Source: Sphaerotilus sulfidivorans (GTDB taxonomy: Bacteria; Pseudomonadota; Gammaproteobacteria; Burkholderiales; Burkholderiaceae_C). From it: DNA of 64,000 nucleotides. Location: assembly GCF_013426975.1 (NCBI RefSeq), contig NZ_JACCPY010000016.1:1-64000 (forward strand), read 5' to 3'. The notes under the pieces are model-generated. The model searched no databases and was not told the origin of the DNA. It was given only the letters and a program-made list of their open reading frames with translations. Below, piece after piece: positions 52,401-63,719 of this stretch. Made by a program: the position numbers and the translations under genes. How positions within the stretch are numbered: position 1 is the stretch's first letter; the number at the start of each line of letters is the position of its first letter.

Positions 52401-53154
52401 CTTCGCGCGCCAGAGCGCGCCGGTCTGGCGCGAGTGGCAGCGCGCGCGCCACCGGTGGTCCGAGCCGGTGCGGGCGCTGCAGCTGGCGGTGCAGCATCAG
52501 GACCTGCGCATCGACGACTGGCTCGATGCGCTGCGGCGCGAGCCCGGCGCGCCGGCCGAGGCGCCGCCGCTGTGGCTGGCGATCGAGGCGCGCCGGCTGT
52601 GCCGCCCGATCACCTCCGGGCCGGACAAGGGCGCGCTGGCGCCGCAGGCCGACAAACTGCTGCGGCCGTGGCTGCGCCTGCTGCTGGCCGCCGCCTGCGG
52701 CCATGTGGTCGAGGGCCGGCTGATCGGTCGCGACGCGGTGCTGCGGCTGCAGCCGCCGTCGGCGCAGGCCGCCCGCGAGGCGGTCGAGGCGCTGCTGTCG
52801 GGCTGGAGCCGGCAGCGCGAGGCGCCGCTGCCGGCGGCGCTGCGCACCTCGCTGGCCTGGCTGAAGGGCCTGGACGAGGAGCGCGCCGACGAGCGCGCCC
52901 GCACCGCCTTCGAGGGCGGGCAGGGCGCCCGCGCGCTGCCCGGCGAGGGCGAGGAGCCGGCGCTGGCGCGGGTCTTTCCCGACTGGGAGACGCTGCGCGA
53001 GGCGCCGGACTTCGAGGGCTGGACGCTGGCGCTCTACGGTCCGCTGCACGCCTGGGTGCGCGACGGTGGCGTGACGGTCGAGCCGCTGGGCGATGCCGAG
53101 GCCGGCGACGAGGACGAAGGCGCCGGCGCGGCCGGTGCGGAGGACGCCCCATGA
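49435..53154 (+). CDS. recC: Exodeoxyribonuclease V gamma subunit RecC
   Basis: A 1239-residue RecC protein, the Chi-recognising and strand-splitting subunit of RecBCD. The N-terminal helicase-like fold starts LVLHGNRLELLQQAVFAWL, followed by VLLVQSNGIAEWMKMSLARR and GVCAASRVELPARFLWRLYR. The middle has VVLFGHSHLPWQTLEALVAL, LAVPNPCRFHWADI and PYEIADLKLRGRQPMLVALEWLL. The later CTLMPMRAIPFEIVCLLGMNDGDYPR is highly characteristic. The length is close to the usual 1100-1200 residues. ATG 49435 is chosen as the first of three close candidates (also 49441 and 49453); no ribosome site decides between them. Its stop overlaps the recB start (ATGA). Confidence 0.95.
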   Translation: MSMPEGMSVHRHELTPGLLVLHGNRLELLQQAVFAWLDRQPLDPLEPDVLLVQSNGIAEWMKMSLARRSGVCAASRVELPARFLWRLYRAMLGRDGAPARSPFDKAPMTWRLMQALPGWVERPGFEPLRQFLEAGATRGDARDDPVRRLQLAERLADLYDQYQIYRADWLDDWGRGREVLRLGDGREMALPEAQRWQARLWHGLLALLDEGGRRAVRSDVHRRFVAAVEAGDAPRQPLPRRVVLFGHSHLPWQTLEALVALSQRAQVLLAVPNPCRFHWADILDGRELLRTLRRRQPLRGGLDLAEIPLDRMHAHAHPLLAAWGRQGRDFIRMLDRFDDAAAAQSRFQLPRIDLFDEDLDAADDPVRGVPLLVRVQRAIRDGLPLPEIVEREAAAPPLASDDRSIRFTIAHSAMREIEILHDRLLDLLAEPPTGPDGRPGAPLAPRDIVVMVPDIEPWAPLIHAVFGQHAPGDARRIPYEIADLKLRGRQPMLVALEWLLKVTRQRCTVGELRDLVDVPALAARFGLQDADRATAARWLEGAGVRWGLDAAQRDGLGLGACGEVNSGLFGLRRMLLGYAHGRLDEDMDDEGSPSPWLHIDPYDEVGGLDAGIAGSLAALIAALRRWWSEAATPATPPVWQQRAVRLLETFFEPVDETDRLLLSSLTEALGRWLDDCEGAGFAPPVPLEVLREGWLAGVDEPSLNSRFLGGGVVFCTLMPMRAIPFEIVCLLGMNDGDYPRRAPRSDFDLLALPGTQRPGDRARRDDDRMLMLEALLAARRGLSISWSGRSVRDNSEQPPSVLVAQLRDHLDAGWGAGLSKRLTTEHPLQPFSRRYFEIAETGRAGDGEAPGTWAREWRQAHADAQAGAALPGPATGAATAPPPARDDEPLTLARLERFLRNPVQHHFRERLDVEFPPLAVQAADDEPLALGALDETLLLRELLDQDRGRETGAPMTLAACRAELLRRTARLARRGELPLAGLGELWRLRFARQSAPVWREWQRARHRWSEPVRALQLAVQHQDLRIDDWLDALRREPGAPAEAPPLWLAIEARRLCRPITSGPDKGALAPQADKLLRPWLRLLLAAACGHVVEGRLIGRDAVLRLQPPSAQAAREAVEALLSGWSRQREAPLPAALRTSLAWLKGLDEERADERARTAFEGGQGARALPGEGEEPALARVFPDWETLREAPDFEGWTLALYGPLHAWVRDGGVTVEPLGDAEAGDEDEGAGAAGAEDAP

Positions 53155-56100
53155 GCACGCGGCTCGATCCGCTGACCCTGCCGCTGCGCGGCTCGCGCCT
53201 GATCGAGGCCAGCGCCGGCACCGGCAAGACCTGGACCATCGCGGCGCTCTACCTGCGCCTGGTGCTCGGCCACGGCGACCACGGCACGCGCGAGCCGCGG
53301 GCGCTGCTGCCGGCGCAGATCCTGGTGATGACCTTCACCCGCGCGGCGACGCGCGAGCTGTCCTCGCGCATCCGCGAGCGGCTGATCGATGCGGCGCGGC
53401 TGTTCCGCGACCCCGCGGCGCTGGCGGCCAGCGGCGACGCCTTCGTGCAGGCGCTGGCCGCCGACTGCGCCGACGAGGCGGCCCGCTCGCGCGCCGCGCA
53501 TCGGCTGGCGCTGGCCGCCGAGGGCATGGACGAGGCGGCGGTGCACACCATCGACGCCTGGTGCCAGCGCACGCTGCGCGAGCATGCCTTCGACAGCGGC
53601 AGCCTGTTCACCGAGGAGCTGGTCGCCGACGAGGCCGAGCTGCTGCAGCAGGCGGTGCTCGATGTCTGGCGCCGCGAGGTCTATCCGCTGCCGATGGCCG
53701 CGCTGGAGCTGCTGCACCGCCAGTGGCCCGATGCCGAGGCGATGGGCCGCCAGGCCCGGCCGCTGCTGATGCACGAGGAGCTGCTGGACACCGCCGACGG
53801 CGCGCAGGCGCTGCCCGACTGGCTGCCGGACTGGGTCGAGACGCGCCGCGCGCGGCTGCTGGCGCTCAAGGCCGGCTGGGTCGAGCGGGCCGAGGCGATG
53901 TTCACCTGGATCCATCGTCAGCAGAACGGACCGAAGCCGCCGTTCAGCGGCGTCAAGGTCAATCCGAAGTCGCTGGAGAAATGGCACGGCCAGATCGTCG
54001 CCTGGGCCGAGGATGCGCTGGCCGAGCGGCTGGTGCTGCAGCCCGACACCGGCGTGCGGCGGCTGACGCCCGACGGCCTGCGCGAGGCGCTGAAGAAGAA
54101 CCACGACTGCGGCGAGATCCCGGCCGCCTTCGCCGAGTTCGAGGCGCTGCAGGCCGAGCTGGCGGCGCTGGAGCCGCCGGGCCCGCGCCTGCTGCGCCAT
54201 GCGGCGCGGCGCATCGCGCAGCGGCTCGACCAGCTCAAGCGCGCCTCGGCGCAGTTCGGCTTCGCCGACCTGCAGCGCCGGCTCGAGCAGGCGCTGGCGG
54301 GCGAGGCCGGCCCGCGGCTGCGCGAGGGCATCCTGGCGCAGTACCCGGTCGCGCTGATCGACGAGTTCCAGGACACCTCGCCGCTGCAGTACCGGCTGTT
54401 CGACCGCCTCTACCGGGTCGCCGACGACGATCCGGCCACCGCGCTGCTGATGATCGGCGACCCGAAGCAGTCGATCTACCGCTTCCGCGGCGCCGACATC
54501 TACAGCTACCTGGCGGTGCGCCGTGCCACCGCCGGGCGCCACCACGCGCTGGGCACCAACTACCGCTCGACGAAGGCGCTGGTCGGTGCGGTCAACGCGG
54601 TCTTCCTGCAGGCCGAGCAGCGCCGGCCCGGCGAGGCCTTCGGCTTCGGTGGTCCGGCCGAGCCGGGTGCCGGCCGCGAGGCCACGCTGCCTTTCGATCC
54701 GGTCGGCGCGAAGGGGCGCGACGAGACGCTGGGCCGTGGCGACACCGCGCTGCCGGCGCTGCAGATCGAGTGGCTGCCGACGCCGCTGCCGGCTGAGGAA
54801 CTGCGCGAGACGCTGGCGCGCCGCGCCGCCGAGCGCATCGTCGACTGGCTCGACGACGCGAGCCTGGCCTTTCGCCGCCCCGGCGGCGAGGCGCGCCGCC
54901 TGGCGCCGGGCGACATCGCGGTGCTGGTGCGCAACCGCCGCGAGGCCGAGGCGGTGCGCCGGGCGCTGCGCCGGGCCGGCGTGGCCTCGGTCTATCTGTC
55001 CGACCAGGATCCCGTCTTCGACACCGCCGAGGCGCGCGACCTGCTGCGCTGGCTGCAGGCGGTGGCCGAGCCGCAGGACACCCGGCTGGCGCGTGCGGCC
55101 TTCGCCACCGCGACGGTCGGGCTGTCGCTCGACGAGCTGGCGCGGCTGGTGCACGACGATGTGGCCTGGGACGCGCGGCTGGCGCTGCTGGCGCAGCTGC
55201 GCCGCGTCTGGCAGCGCCAGGGCGTGCTGACGCTGGTGCGCCAGACGCTGCATCTGCTGGACCTGCCGGCGCGCTGGCTGGCCGGCCAGGAGGTGGCCGA
55301 CGGCGAGCGGCGCCTGACCAACCTGCTGCACCTGGGCGAGCTGCTGCAGTCGGCCAGCAGCCGGCTCGAGGGCGAGCAGGCGCAGATCCGCTGGCTGGCC
55401 GAGCAGATCTCGGGCCTGGGCAGCGGTGGCGGTCAGGCCGGCAGCGACGAGCGGGTGGTGCGGCTGGAGAGTGATGCCGAGCTGGTGCAGGTCGTCACGG
55501 TGCACAAGTCCAAGGGCCTGGAATATCCGGTGGTGGTGATGCCCTTCGCGGCGTCGGCGCGGCCGGTGAAGAAGGGCGATGCGCCGTTCGTCGAGCGGGT
55601 CGATGCCGAGGGCCGGCGCCGGCTGGACTTCGCGCCCGACGGCGAGGCGCTGGACGAGGCCGAGCGCGAGCGCCTGCGCGAGGATCTGCGGCTGTTCTAT
55701 GTCGCGCTGACCCGGCCGCGCCATCTGCTGTGGCTGGGCGTCGGCCTGGCGCGCAAGCCGCGTGCACAGAACGAGCATCTGCTGCACCAGAGCGCGCTCG
55801 GCCATCTGCTCGGCGGCGGCGCCGCGATGACGGTCGATCAGGTCGGACAGGCCCTGCAGGCGCTGTGCGCGTTCCGGCCGCCCGATCCGTTCGTGGCCGG
55901 CGCGATCGAGGTGACGCCGCTGCGGCCGGTGACGCGGCGCCCGCGCCTGCAGCGCCGTGCGCCGGCGCATCCGCTGGCCGAGCCACCGGTCTACCGCGCC
56001 GCCTTCGATCGCGACTGGGCGGTCGGCAGCTTCACCGCGCTGGTGCGCGACCTGAAGGAGGCGACGGCTTCGCCGCGGCTCGAGGCGGACGCCGAGAGCG

Positions 56101-56987
56101 ATGCCGATGCCGAGGTCTGGGACCGCTCCGGCCTGCCGGCGCTGTTGGCCGATCCGCGCCGTCAGGAGCAGGTGCGCGAGGAATGGGCGGTGCAGCCGAC
56201 GGGCGATCCCGCCGTCGAGCCTGCGGCCGAGACCGGGGCCGAGCCGGCCTGGCACCGCTTTCCGAGCGGTCCGCTGCCGGGCAACTTCCTGCACGAGCTG
56301 CTGCAGCTGCTGGCGCAGGAGGGCTTCGGCTGTCGCACCGAGCCGGCGGTGCGCTGGATGGCCCAGCGGCGCTGCAAGCGGGCCGGCCACGGCGAGCGCA
56401 CCGAGGAGGTGCTGGACTGGATGGACGCGGTGCTGGCCGCGCCGCTGCCGCCGCTGGGCGGGACGCCGCTGACGCAGATCGTCACGTTGCTGCCGGAGAT
56501 GGAGTTCTGGATGCCGAGCCAGCAACTCGACAGCATCGCCTTCGACCGGTTGTGCCGCCAGGCTCTGCTTCCTGGCCGCGATCGTCCTGCACTGGTCTCG
56601 CGCCAGCTTGACGGCATGCTGATGGGCTTCATCGACCTGGTCTTCGAGCACGAGGGCCGCTGGTGGGTGATCGACTACAAGTCCAACCGCCTGGGCGAGC
56701 GCGACGCTGACTACGACCGCGCCACGCTGGAGCGCGCGGTGCTGGCCCATCGCTACGAGCTGCAGTCCGTGCTCTACCTGCTGGCGCTGCACCGGCTGCT
56801 GCGCAGCCGTCTGGGGGCGGACTACGACCCGCAGGCCCACCTGGGCGGCGCCATCTGCCTGTTCCTGCGTGGCATTCACGGCCCGGAGCGGGGCTGCGTG
56901 CTGCTGCGCCCGACCGCCGAGATGCTCGATGCGCTTGATCGCACGGTCGGACCGCTCCCGGACAATGGATCTCATGACTCGATCTGA
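53151..56987 (+). CDS. recB: Exodeoxyribonuclease V beta subunit RecB (helicase-nuclease)
   Basis: A 1278-residue RecB. The SF1A helicase begins RLIEASAGTGKTWTIAALYLRL (Walker A at residues 20-27), with VMTFTRAATRELSSRIRERL, then YPVALIDEFQDTSPLQYRLFDRLY (Walker B), LLMIGDPKQSIYRFRGADIYSYL, VQVVTVHKSKGLEYPVVVMPF and LRLFYVALTRPRHLLWLGV. The C-terminal nuclease domain carries GFIDLVFEHEGRWWVIDYKSNRLG with Asp1162, Asp1175 and Lys1177 as metal and catalytic residues. It loads onto double-strand ends with RecC and RecD and also loads RecA. It overlaps recC by 4 bp and recD by 23 bp, so the subunits are made together. Confidence 0.96.
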   Translation: MSTRLDPLTLPLRGSRLIEASAGTGKTWTIAALYLRLVLGHGDHGTREPRALLPAQILVMTFTRAATRELSSRIRERLIDAARLFRDPAALAASGDAFVQALAADCADEAARSRAAHRLALAAEGMDEAAVHTIDAWCQRTLREHAFDSGSLFTEELVADEAELLQQAVLDVWRREVYPLPMAALELLHRQWPDAEAMGRQARPLLMHEELLDTADGAQALPDWLPDWVETRRARLLALKAGWVERAEAMFTWIHRQQNGPKPPFSGVKVNPKSLEKWHGQIVAWAEDALAERLVLQPDTGVRRLTPDGLREALKKNHDCGEIPAAFAEFEALQAELAALEPPGPRLLRHAARRIAQRLDQLKRASAQFGFADLQRRLEQALAGEAGPRLREGILAQYPVALIDEFQDTSPLQYRLFDRLYRVADDDPATALLMIGDPKQSIYRFRGADIYSYLAVRRATAGRHHALGTNYRSTKALVGAVNAVFLQAEQRRPGEAFGFGGPAEPGAGREATLPFDPVGAKGRDETLGRGDTALPALQIEWLPTPLPAEELRETLARRAAERIVDWLDDASLAFRRPGGEARRLAPGDIAVLVRNRREAEAVRRALRRAGVASVYLSDQDPVFDTAEARDLLRWLQAVAEPQDTRLARAAFATATVGLSLDELARLVHDDVAWDARLALLAQLRRVWQRQGVLTLVRQTLHLLDLPARWLAGQEVADGERRLTNLLHLGELLQSASSRLEGEQAQIRWLAEQISGLGSGGGQAGSDERVVRLESDAELVQVVTVHKSKGLEYPVVVMPFAASARPVKKGDAPFVERVDAEGRRRLDFAPDGEALDEAERERLREDLRLFYVALTRPRHLLWLGVGLARKPRAQNEHLLHQSALGHLLGGGAAMTVDQVGQALQALCAFRPPDPFVAGAIEVTPLRPVTRRPRLQRRAPAHPLAEPPVYRAAFDRDWAVGSFTALVRDLKEATASPRLEADAESDADAEVWDRSGLPALLADPRRQEQVREEWAVQPTGDPAVEPAAETGAEPAWHRFPSGPLPGNFLHELLQLLAQEGFGCRTEPAVRWMAQRRCKRAGHGERTEEVLDWMDAVLAAPLPPLGGTPLTQIVTLLPEMEFWMPSQQLDSIAFDRLCRQALLPGRDRPALVSRQLDGMLMGFIDLVFEHEGRWWVIDYKSNRLGERDADYDRATLERAVLAHRYELQSVLYLLALHRLLRSRLGADYDPQAHLGGAICLFLRGIHGPERGCVLLRPTAEMLDALDRTVGPLPDNGSHDSI

Positions 56988-59151
56988 CCTGCCCCTGCAG
57001 CCTGACCGGTTCGAACCTTCGGACGAGACGCCGGAGCCTTGCGTCTCGGTCGTGGCTGACAGGCCGGACCGTTCCGAGTTGCTCGACCTGCTCACCAGGG
57101 ACTGGGGTGAAGCGAGCAAGGAGGACAAGAGACTCCAGAAGCCCTGGCTGCGCCGCATCGACGTGGCGCTGGCGAGCTGGCTGGCCGACGAGTGCCCCCA
57201 GGCCGGTCCTGAGCTGCTGCTGGCCGCCGCATTGCTGGCGCAGCGCGAGGGCCGTGGCCACACCTGCATCGAACTGACCGAACTGCTGGCGCAGCGTCGC
57301 CCCGGCGCGGCCGCGCGTGCCGACGACGAGGGCTGGCTCGACGGTCCGGCCGTGGCGCAGCAGGCGCTGGCGGCGCTGCTGCAGCGCCTGCCGGGCGAGC
57401 TGGCCGACTGGATGGCGGCGCTGCGCGACAGCGGCGCGGTCGAGACCGCGCAGGTCCGGCGGCCGGGCGCACCGCTGCGGCTGGAGGACGACGGCCGGCT
57501 CTACCTGCGCCGCCACTGGCGCGACGAGCAGGCGGTGGCGCAGGCGGTGCGCGAGCGGGTGCGTCCGGCGGATGCCGTCGAGGCCGCCGGCTGGCCGACG
57601 CCCGATCCGGCCGAGGTGCGCCGCTGGCTCGACCGGCTGTTCAGTCCGCGCGATCCGAAGGACGGGCCCGACTGGCAGCGCATCGCCTGCGCGGTGGCGC
57701 TGCGCGGCCGGCTGGCGCTGATCACCGGCGGCCCCGGCACCGGCAAGACCTACACCGTCGCGCGGCTGCTGGCGCTGGGCTACGCGCTGCATCCGGCGCC
57801 GCGCACGCTGCGCATCGCGCTGGCCGCGCCGACCGGCAAGGCCGCGGCGCGGCTGAAGCAGTCGATCGATCTGGCGCTGCAGCAGCTCGGCCAGGCGCTG
57901 CCGGGCGTGCTCGACTGGGCCGACCTGGGCGAGCGCCTGCGCGAGGCCACCACGCTGCACCGGCTGCTGGGCGCGCGGCCCGACACCCGCGTGCTGCGCC
58001 ATGACGCGCGCCATCCGCTCGAGGTCGACCTGCTGGTGGTCGACGAGGCCTCGATGGTGCATCTGGAGATGATGGCCGCGCTGCTGGCGGCGCTGCCAGC
58101 CTCGGCGCGGCTGGTGCTGCTGGGCGACCGCGACCAGCTGGCTTCGGTCGAGGCCGGCGCGGTGCTGGGCGACTTCTGCCGCGGTGCGGTGCATGGCCAC
58201 TACGACGCCGACAGCGCCCGCTGGATCGCCGACTGCACCGGCCAGGCGCTGCCGCCGGCGATGTGCCTTCCGGCCTCGCGCGACCGGGAGGCGGGCGCGC
58301 CGCCGCTGGTGCTGGCGCAGCAGACGGTGATGCTGCGCGAGAGCCGGCGCTTCGGCGGCGCGATCGGCCGGCTGGCGCTGGCGGTCAACGACAACGATGT
58401 CGGCCGCGCCGCGCAGGTGCTGCGCGAGCGCGACGACGCGGTCGCGCGGCTGACGCTGCCCGAGGGCGCGACCGAATCGGCCGCGCTGGCGCAGGTGGTG
58501 GCACTGGCGCTCGACGGCCGCCCCGGCGCACCGCAAGGCTATGCCGCCTGTCTGGACGCGCTGCGTGCCGGGCCGGACGGGCCGGACGAGGCGGCCCACC
58601 AGCGCTGGGTGGTCGGCGTGCTGCGCGCCTTCGACCGCTTCCGGCTGCTGTGCGCGCTGCGCGAGGGCGACTGGGGCGTGGCGGGCCTGAACGCACTGAT
58701 CGAGGCGCGGGCGCGCGCACGCTGGCGCCTGGCCGCCGGCGAGTGGTATGCCGGCCGGCCGGTGATGGTCACCCGCAACGACCCGGCGCTGGGCGTGCAC
58801 AACGGCGATGTCGGCATCGCGCTGCCCTCGGCCGACGGGCGCAGCCTGCGGGTCTGGTTCGTCGACGGCGACGACCTGCCGCCGCGCTCGGTGATGGCCA
58901 GCCGGCTCTCTCGGGTCGAGACCGCCTTCGCGATGACGGTGCACAAGTCGCAGGGCTCGGAGTTCGCGCATGTGGCGCTGGTGCTGCCGCCGCAGATGAA
59001 CCCGGTGCTGAGCTGCGAGCTGGTCTACACCGGCATCACCCGCGCCAAGGGCGCCTTCACGCTGGTGGCGCCCGACAGCAGCGTCTGGGCGCGTGCGCTG
59101 CAGCGGCGCACCCGGCGCGCCAGCGGGCTGCCGGGGCTGCTGAGCGGCTGA
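56965..59151 (+). CDS. recD: Exodeoxyribonuclease V alpha subunit RecD
   Basis: A 728-residue SF1B helicase, the fast 5-prime-to-3-prime motor of RecBCD. Walker A is LITGGPGTGKTYTVARLLAL (about residues 252-271), followed by IALAAPTGKAAARLKQSI, DLLVVDEASMVHLEMMAALLAAL, LVLLGDRDQLASVEAGAVLGDFC, then PVMVTRNDPALGVHNGDVGIAL and the late AFAMTVHKSQGSEFAHVALVLPP. The N-terminal 110 residues are poorly conserved, as in other RecD proteins. The start could be ATG 56965 or ATG 56974; both lie inside the end of recB. It converges on the MauG-like gene with a 9-bp gap. Confidence 0.95.
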   Translation: MDLMTRSDLPLQPDRFEPSDETPEPCVSVVADRPDRSELLDLLTRDWGEASKEDKRLQKPWLRRIDVALASWLADECPQAGPELLLAAALLAQREGRGHTCIELTELLAQRRPGAAARADDEGWLDGPAVAQQALAALLQRLPGELADWMAALRDSGAVETAQVRRPGAPLRLEDDGRLYLRRHWRDEQAVAQAVRERVRPADAVEAAGWPTPDPAEVRRWLDRLFSPRDPKDGPDWQRIACAVALRGRLALITGGPGTGKTYTVARLLALGYALHPAPRTLRIALAAPTGKAAARLKQSIDLALQQLGQALPGVLDWADLGERLREATTLHRLLGARPDTRVLRHDARHPLEVDLLVVDEASMVHLEMMAALLAALPASARLVLLGDRDQLASVEAGAVLGDFCRGAVHGHYDADSARWIADCTGQALPPAMCLPASRDREAGAPPLVLAQQTVMLRESRRFGGAIGRLALAVNDNDVGRAAQVLRERDDAVARLTLPEGATESAALAQVVALALDGRPGAPQGYAACLDALRAGPDGPDEAAHQRWVVGVLRAFDRFRLLCALREGDWGVAGLNALIEARARARWRLAAGEWYAGRPVMVTRNDPALGVHNGDVGIALPSADGRSLRVWFVDGDDLPPRSVMASRLSRVETAFAMTVHKSQGSEFAHVALVLPPQMNPVLSCELVYTGITRAKGAFTLVAPDSSVWARALQRRTRRASGLPGLLSG

Positions 59152-59160
59152 GCGGTCGGA

Positions 59161-61689
<2,529 letters not shown>

Positions 61690-61724
61690 GAGATCTCTCC
61701 GATTGATACCTTGAGTTACCAAGA

Positions 61725-61740
61725 GTAAACAATTGTTTAC
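61725..61740. promoter_or_regulatory. Perfect 16-bp palindrome, candidate operator of the MauG-lectin gene
   Basis: GTAAACAATTGTTTAC is its own reverse complement and sits in an AT-rich island within the 99-bp gap between two diheme peroxidase genes. On the minus strand TTGTTT overlaps its downstream half, and TATCAA follows at 18-bp spacing, so it may cover the -35 region of a sigma70-like promoter. Dimeric repressors of the TetR or similar families use sites of this form; no regulator gene is adjacent. Confidence 0.55.
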
Positions 61741-61788
61741 ATCTGGGGGTCGGAGAGCATTCGCCTGGACCGATTTTTAAGCGGATCC

Positions 61789-63633
61789 TCAGTTTCCTGG
61801 ACGGATGCGATGTGTTTCCGTCACTTCGGTCAGCGTCTTCAGAAAGGCCACCAGTGCGGCCTTGTCCTCGGCGGACAGGCCCATGCCGGCAGGCGGATGC
61901 TTGGCCAGGTTGGGATCGAGATTCGGGGCGCGCTCGACGCCGTGGTCGTAGTGGTCGATGACTTCCTCGAGCGTGCGCAAGCGCCCGTCGTGCATGTAGG
62001 GTGCGGTCAGCTCGACATTGCGCAGGCTCGGCACCCGGAAGCGGCCGCGGTCGCTCTCCAGCCCGGTGACGCCGGCGCGGCCGGGATCGTCCGGGCGGCC
62101 CTTCAGACGCGGCAGGCCGATGCTGGCGAACTGCTGGCTGGTGAACAGGCTGCCGCCGTGGCAGTGGAAGCAGTCGGCGCCGCGCAGACCCTGGCGCGGG
62201 TCGTGCTCGGTCAGGAAGAGCTCGAAGCCGCGCTTCTCGGCCGGGCTGAACTGCGCGCGGCCCTGCATCACCCGGTCGAACTTCGCGTCCTGCGCCACCA
62301 GCGTCAGCAGGTACTGCTCCAGCGCCAGGCCCAGGCGCGGTGCGCTGACCGGACCGCCGAAGGCCTGACGGAAGCGCGCCTGCAGCGCCGCATCCCGCCC
62401 GAGCCGCTCGACCACCTGCGGCAGCCGGTCGCCCATCTCGTGCATCAGCTCGATCGGACGCAGCGCCTGCTCGCGCAGCGTGCTGCGTCCGCCATCCCAG
62501 CCGAAATGGCGGCTCCAGGCCAGATTGCTCAGCGCCGGGGTGTTGCGCCGGCCTTCGCGGCCGTCGATGCCGCGGCTGGTCGCCCGGCCCGGATCGACGA
62601 AGGTCCGGTCGGGCACATGACAGGTCGCGCAGCTGATGCGCCCGTCGCGTGACAGGCGCGGATCACCGAAGAGCTGGCGTCCGAGCGCCACGCCCTGCAC
62701 GGTCAGCGGGTTGTCGGCCGGCAGCGTGACCCGGGGCAGGTGGGCGCCCACGCTCCAGCGGTAAGGCGTGGTGCCGATGGGGGCCGCGCCGGAGGCGGTT
62801 GCGTTGCTGCGCGGGTCCGCTGCCGCCTGCGGTGCCAGCGCCTCGACCCGGAAGGCGCGTGCCAGCGCCGCCCTCAGCGCCCGCGAGGGCGGATCGTCGC
62901 CGCGCGAGTGGGTCGAGTCGCCGTCCTTCGAGATGTCGACCGCCGCCAGCAGTCGGCCGGCATCGAGCTTCAGGCGCAGCGTGCCGCCGGCGGCCAGCTG
63001 CAGCGGGCCCGGCAGCGTCACGGCGATGCGGTTGATGTCGCCGGCCAGGTGATAGGAGAAGCCGCCGGTGCGGCCGGCGCTGGCGCGGTCGAACTGCCAC
63101 AGGCCCTCGATCGCGGCGAAGACATAGCCGCCGGTCCAGCCCCAGTGCATGTCGTTGACCAGCGGATGCAGCGGGTCGCCGGGCGCGAGCCGGTTCGGGT
63201 CGGCATGGTTGGCCTCGGGCGCGACGCCGATCGCGAAGCGCAGCGCGCGGTAGCGGCCCGGCGCCAGGCCCGGCAGGGGCTCGTGCCGCTCGGGCAGGGC
63301 GGCGCGGAAATGGCCATGCCAGCCGGCCGGACCCACCCAGCGGCCATCGCCGGTCTGCAGCTGCAGGCCCGAGAGCATCAGGTCGAGCCGGCTGATCGAC
63401 AGCGCCCGGCCGCGCCGGTCCTGCACCGCGCCAAGCCGGTCGGGCTCCAGTGCCCGGCCGGTCCGGTCGATGACCTGCAGCGTGATCCGTGGCGTGGGTG
63501 CCTGTGGTGCGGGTGACGCGGCTGGAGCCGCCGCAGCCGAGGCCGGCAGCAGGCAGACCACGGCAAGGCGGGCGATCCGCCGTGCAGAGAGAAGCGGGAT
63601 GGATGTCAGAGCAGAGCGCATGCGCGAAGGCAT
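61789..63633 (-). CDS. Single-chain MbnP-like copper-binding domain + MbnH-like diheme peroxidase
   Basis: A secreted protein of about 614 residues joining two families usually encoded as separate neighbours. After a signal peptide (ARLAVVCLLPASAAAA), residues 48-265 look like an MbnP domain: ISRLDLMLSGLQLQTGDGRWV, YRALRFAIGVAPEANH, NDMHWGWTGGYVFAAIEGLWQF and FSYHLAGD. Residues 290-614 form a MauG/MbnH-type diheme domain with CATCH at 335-339 and CFHCH at 488-492, HFGWDGGRSTLREQALRPIELMHEM and PSLRNVELTAPYMHDGRLRTLEEVIDHYDHG. In known pairs MbnH oxidises a Trp of MbnP to kynurenine to form a copper site. The start is uncertain: ATG 63675, 63654, 63633 or 63621. The first lies inside the AT-rich probable promoter. 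Confidence 0.85.
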   Translation of the reverse strand: MPSRMRSALTSIPLLSARRIARLAVVCLLPASAAAAPAASPAPQAPTPRITLQVIDRTGRALEPDRLGAVQDRRGRALSISRLDLMLSGLQLQTGDGRWVGPAGWHGHFRAALPERHEPLPGLAPGRYRALRFAIGVAPEANHADPNRLAPGDPLHPLVNDMHWGWTGGYVFAAIEGLWQFDRASAGRTGGFSYHLAGDINRIAVTLPGPLQLAAGGTLRLKLDAGRLLAAVDISKDGDSTHSRGDDPPSRALRAALARAFRVEALAPQAAADPRSNATASGAAPIGTTPYRWSVGAHLPRVTLPADNPLTVQGVALGRQLFGDPRLSRDGRISCATCHVPDRTFVDPGRATSRGIDGREGRRNTPALSNLAWSRHFGWDGGRSTLREQALRPIELMHEMGDRLPQVVERLGRDAALQARFRQAFGGPVSAPRLGLALEQYLLTLVAQDAKFDRVMQGRAQFSPAEKRGFELFLTEHDPRQGLRGADCFHCHGGSLFTSQQFASIGLPRLKGRPDDPGRAGVTGLESDRGRFRVPSLRNVELTAPYMHDGRLRTLEEVIDHYDHGVERAPNLDPNLAKHPPAGMGLSAEDKAALVAFLKTLTEVTETHRIRPGN

Positions 63634-63719
63634 CGGCGAAAAGGAGGGGTGCATCAATGTAAATGCATGTAACATAATTTGTGAATTGATACACAGACAC
63701 GCCCGACACAAGCCCTGAC

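Noticed and set aside
61702-63693. Shared ATTGATAC upstream of both diheme protein genes as a common operator
   Set aside because: The match is only 8 bp, in different positions and orientations relative to the two genes, which is expected by chance.
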